Below are positions 59,500 to 61,915 of a DNA stretch of 61,915 bases, one piece after another; position 1 is the first letter of the stretch, and each line of letters opens with the position of its first letter. The translations under genes were made by a program, and so were the position numbers. Below the pieces are notes generated by a model. It worked only from the letters and a program-made list of their open reading frames with translations. It did not search any database and was not told the origin of the DNA. This DNA comes from Streptomyces guryensis. GTDB lineage: Bacteria; Actinomycetota; Actinomycetes; Streptomycetales; Streptomycetaceae. The stretch lies in the NCBI RefSeq assembly GCF_021261325.1, contig NZ_JAJSBI010000042.1, positions 1 to 61,915 on the forward strand, given 5' to 3'.

Positions 59500-59667
59500 G
59501 GCTCAGACAGCGGAACGGCCCGCCGACAGATCGGCGGACCGCCATGGTGAGGCTCAGGCTGCGCGGCACTAACCCCCGTAGTCAATTCGACTGTTCCTCG
59601 GCCGCAGAAGGGGACCAGTACGGCCATTGCCGTGCCGGGCGCTCTACGGCACATGGGCCATCGGCGC
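59500..59667. other. Short intergenic region with hairpins
   Basis: A CCGCCGA/TCGGCGG hairpin (59520-59537) follows the preceding gene, and an imperfect inverted repeat near 59621-59660 may end the minus-strand small gene. No gene is seen. Confidence 0.5.
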
Positions 59668-59847
59668 CTACGAGTCCGCGGCACGGGCTCTCGCCTCGTG
59701 CACGGCCTCGCGCAGCTGCGCCGCCTCCGCACACTCCTCCCTCAAGCCGATCCGACACCCTGCGGTGCACTTCCTCACATGGGTGGCCCAGGCAAGCCAC
59801 TCTTGGTCGTCTGCGAGGTGCAGGACTGGAATGTCGTCGTCAGCCAT
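59668..59847 (-). CDS. 59-residue Cys-containing small protein
   Basis: A small gene read directly from the minus strand. It is acidic at the start (MADDDIPVLHLADDQEWLAW) and has a CTAGC ... EEC cysteine cluster and a helical, Arg/Ala-rich C-terminus. Its ATG overlaps the stop of the upstream fragment (ATGGCTGA), which suggests coupling. Similar small proteins with three cysteines accompany accessory genes in Streptomyces; the function is unknown. Confidence 0.6.
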   Translation of the reverse strand: MADDDIPVLHLADDQEWLAWATHVRKCTAGCRIGLREECAEAAQLREAVHEARARAADS

Positions 59848-60107
59848 GGATCGCCCCGTCGCTCAGAGCAAAGAGCACGTACGCACGCTGCGGGCGCTCC
59901 GCTGTCTCCCACCGTCCCCGGTCGGGCGGCCCGACTCGACGCCCATGCCCGGTGGGCCTCCGGCGGCCCCAGTACGACTCCTCCGGCAGCAGAGGCAGCC
60001 CCCACCCGCTCCGCCGCAGCCGCTCGGCCTGCCTCGCCCAGCGCGCCCAACGGGCTGCGTTTGGGTCGAGGCGCCAGTCCAGGGGCGTCTTGTGGGAAGC
60101 ACTCAGC
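59840..60107 (-). pseudogene. Small gene fragment apparently cut by the insertion sequence
   Basis: An open minus-strand frame with GC-rich third positions encodes a Trp- and Arg-rich peptide (TPLDWRLDPNAARWARWARQ ... LRRSGWGLPLLPEESYWG). It has no start codon between the insertion sequence and its coding part, and its stop overlaps the 59-residue gene. Joining across the insertion extends the frame a little (ATA CGG CTT CTG AGT), still without a standard start, so the original beginning remains uncertain. Confidence 0.5.
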
Positions 60108-61690
60108 TTGGCGTTTAACGTCGCAGGTCACCCGACCTGCTGATCTGCGGTTCTTTCCGGGACAGCGGAGGCGGCCGTTCTCCACGCTTCGAGATGTCGA
60201 GTCACGAAGTACAAGAGAACGGCCGCTGTGTATGAGTCTGTCTGCTGATGCGCCCGCGGGCGAGGCGTTGGACGTGTTGTCCCGCTTTCGGGTCGAGTTC
60301 TACGAATGCCTCTACGCTCGCGCGGATGCGCTCTTCGAGCTCACTGACGCGGTGCTGTGCGCGGACGGGCCGGTGAAGACGCTGGTCGAGCTGTCGCTGG
60401 CGGTCGAGCACCGGCGCGGGCACGGTGCGCTGTACGCGGCTTTGGACCGCGGTTGGCTGGAGCCGACGCGCCTACGTCGCACGCTGGCCGGTCTGCCGCT
60501 GCCGAAGGCGGCCGACGGGCGGATCGTGTTGGCCGTGGACGTGAGCAACTGGCTCCGTCCTGATGCCCCGACCAGCGACGATCGGCTGTTCTGCCACGTC
60601 TACGGACGTGGTGACCGCAAGACGGACCAGTTCGTGCCGGGCTGGCCGTACTCCTTCGTCGCCGCCCTGGAAACGGGTCGCACCTCCTGGGTCGCGCTGC
60701 TGGACGCCGTGCGCCTGGGACCCGCCGACGACGCGACGCTCGTCACCGCCGCCCAACTGCGCGATGCCGTTCAGCGGTTGACGCAGGCCGGGCACTGGCG
60801 GCCGGGCGACCCGGAGATCCTCATCGTGATGGATGCCGGCTACGACGTCGCCTACCTCACCCACGCCTTGGCCGACCTGCCGGTGATGCTGCTCGGGCGC
60901 CTGCGCTCGGACCGGGTCATGCTCCGCGACCCGGGCCCGACCCGTTCCGGCCCGAAGGGCGGGCGACCCCGTCGGCACGGCGGTGTCCTTACTTTCGCCA
61001 AGCCCGACAGCTGGCACGAGCCCGACGTCACCACGGTCACGGACACCACCCGCTACGGCAAGGCCGAGACGATCGCCTGGGACCGGATGCACCCCAGGCT
61101 CACCCACCGCGGCCCATGGCTGGACCACGCCAAAGAGGAACTGCCCATCCTGCACGGCACGTTGATCCGCCTGAAGGTCGAGCGCCTGCCGGGCGACCGC
61201 GACCCGAAACCGGTCTGGCTGTGGTGCTCCGCCAACGCCGCAACACCGGCGGACGTGGACCGCTGGTGGCAGTCCTTTCTCCGCAGATTCGACCTGGAGC
61301 ACACCTTCAGGCTCCTGAAGCAGACCCTCGGCTGGACGGCACCGAAGGTCCGCCACGCCGACAGTGCCGATCTGTGGACCTGGCTCATCATCGCCGCCCA
61401 CACCCAGCTCCGCCTCGCCCGCCCACTCACCGAGGACCTGCGCCGTCCCTGGGAGCGACCAGCCGCACCCCGCCGTCTCACCCCCGCCCGCGTCCGCCGG
61501 GGGTTTCGCAACGTCCGCGCGACGGCGGCCCGTCCGTCGGCCGCACCGAAACCGTCCAAGCCGGGACCGGGACGGCCTCCCGGCTCGAAGAACAGGCAGC
61601 GGGCCACACGTCACGACGTCGGCAAGACGGTCAAACGTGCTGAATCAATCAAGGAACACCAAACCCGCCGAGGATAAACGCCAAGCTCAG
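60103..61690 (+). mobile_element. Complete insertion sequence with 5-bp target duplication
   Basis: Terminal inverted repeats CTTGGCGTTTA (60108-60118) and TAAACGCCAAG (61675-61685) bound a 1578-bp element. Direct repeats CTCAG lie on both sides (60103-60107 and 61686-61690), the expected target duplication. The inner bases keep partial symmetry for another ten positions. One transposase gene fills the element and its stop codon lies within the right inverted repeat. Confidence 0.88.
60232..61677 (+). CDS. DDE transposase (IS701/IS4-like, DDE_5 type)
   Basis: A 481-residue transposase with an intact frame. Candidate catalytic acidic residues are D in VLAVDVSNW and D in LIVMDAGYD, and the E-containing region is FDLEHTFRLLKQTLGW with the typical YREK-like spacing. 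The C-terminus is Arg/Pro/Lys-rich and probably binds DNA. ATG 60232 is preferred; the in-frame extension to 59632 precedes the left inverted repeat and cannot be part of it. The family assignment is from memory of the domain pattern. Confidence 0.85.
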   Translation: MSLSADAPAGEALDVLSRFRVEFYECLYARADALFELTDAVLCADGPVKTLVELSLAVEHRRGHGALYAALDRGWLEPTRLRRTLAGLPLPKAADGRIVLAVDVSNWLRPDAPTSDDRLFCHVYGRGDRKTDQFVPGWPYSFVAALETGRTSWVALLDAVRLGPADDATLVTAAQLRDAVQRLTQAGHWRPGDPEILIVMDAGYDVAYLTHALADLPVMLLGRLRSDRVMLRDPGPTRSGPKGGRPRRHGGVLTFAKPDSWHEPDVTTVTDTTRYGKAETIAWDRMHPRLTHRGPWLDHAKEELPILHGTLIRLKVERLPGDRDPKPVWLWCSANAATPADVDRWWQSFLRRFDLEHTFRLLKQTLGWTAPKVRHADSADLWTWLIIAAHTQLRLARPLTEDLRRPWERPAAPRRLTPARVRRGFRNVRATAARPSAAPKPSKPGPGRPPGSKNRQRATRHDVGKTVKRAESIKEHQTRRG

Positions 61691-61805
61691 AAGCCGTATC
61701 TCAACCGAACGTGATCGCTTGATTTCCGCTGGTCAGGCATGGTCTGGCTCGGAGTGAGGGAGGCATCCGGCGTCTGGTTTCCGCTCCGTGAGCGAGGGGT
61801 GCGCG

Positions 61806-61915
61806 ATGGCGTCGGTGCTGGGAATGCTGGAGGAGCGGGAGACAGCGGCCCGGGTGCGGGTGGAAGGACTGCGGGAGGAAGTCGCGCGGCTGGCTGGGGC
61901 GTTGGAGGCCGCGGA
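61806..61915 (+). CDS. Partial CDS, coiled-coil N-terminus (runs off the window)
   Basis: From ATG 61806 the first 36 residues form a charged amphipathic helix (MASVLGMLEERETAARVRVE ...). Similar short helical proteins occur beside transposase genes in Streptomyces, so this may belong to another mobile element, but only the start is visible. Confidence 0.5.
   Translation, partial: MASVLGMLEERETAARVRVEGLREEVARLAGALEAA

Noticed and set aside
59632..60231. N-terminal 200-codon extension of the transposase
   Set aside because: It would begin outside the left inverted repeat of the insertion sequence and overlaps two minus-strand small genes.

Overview
The window is a stretch of high-GC actinobacterial chromosome, almost certainly Streptomyces. 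The evidence is a long conserved block that matches Streptomyces gene order (gpmA ... Ni-binding protein, phoU, senX3/phoR-phoP, carD-ispD-ispF, cysS-rlmB, doxX, msiK, tRNA-Thr ... M1 aminopeptidase, terD, arfB ... cdgB), frequent GTG starts, leaderless genes, a WhiJ-type xre/DUF397/ATPase trio, and dispersed repeats of a Streptomyces type.

Layout. (1) 1-2.0 kb: divergent HATPase and xre-DUF397 genes. (2) 2.2-17.0 kb: a defence island bracketed by a 631-bp, almost identical direct repeat made of the 3' half of an MFS transporter gene. Inside, mostly on the minus strand, are rloA-rloB (ABC-type ATPase plus Toprim-like partner), a type I restriction-modification system (hsdM-hsdS ... hsdR), a YgjP-like metallopeptidase whose 3' end runs into the repeat, and an AIPR-family abortive-infection gene on the plus strand between hsdS and hsdR. 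The architecture is what single-crossover (Campbell-type) integration of a circular DNA into the MFS gene would leave; no integrase is visible. (3) 17.4-37.7 kb: core genes for glycolysis, phosphate sensing (with a PHO-box-like element between phoU and senX3), RNA polymerase binding (CarD), isoprenoid precursors (IspD, IspF), cysteinyl-tRNA synthesis, rRNA methylation and sugar import (MsiK), plus several lipoproteins, a sortase-substrate-like SGNH hydrolase and a 50-residue Cys-rich peptide. (4) 37.7-44.9 kb: an accessory block beside tRNA-Thr. It holds a stand-alone condensation-domain protein and nine small secreted-protein genes that fall into paralogous families. They are mostly single-gene units, several with their own terminators, and two families share distinctive leader sequences. 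I recognise no chaplin or rodlin domain in them. (5) 45-59.5 kb: an APH(6)/hydroxyurea-type kinase, a rhomboid-like membrane protein, a DAO-type oxidase, a DHA2 drug exporter, a pentapeptide-repeat protein, an M1 aminopeptidase lipoprotein, TerD, ArfB, an ECF41-type sigma factor, a decayed GNAT gene, a flavin reductase, the diguanylate cyclase CdgB and a membrane-anchored carbohydrate-binding-like protein. (6) 59.5-61.9 kb: a complete DDE insertion sequence with 11-bp terminal inverted repeats and a 5-bp target duplication, next to two small overlapping minus-strand genes, one of which it appears to truncate; a partial coiled-coil CDS runs off the right edge.

Two parts look most novel: the nested defence island (restriction, RloAB, AIPR), where the extra genes may act as back-up when restriction is inhibited, and the secreted-protein cluster, where three paralogous genes carry a near-perfect 17-bp palindrome about 35 nt upstream of each start codon and three others share a 17-nt sequence immediately before the ATG.
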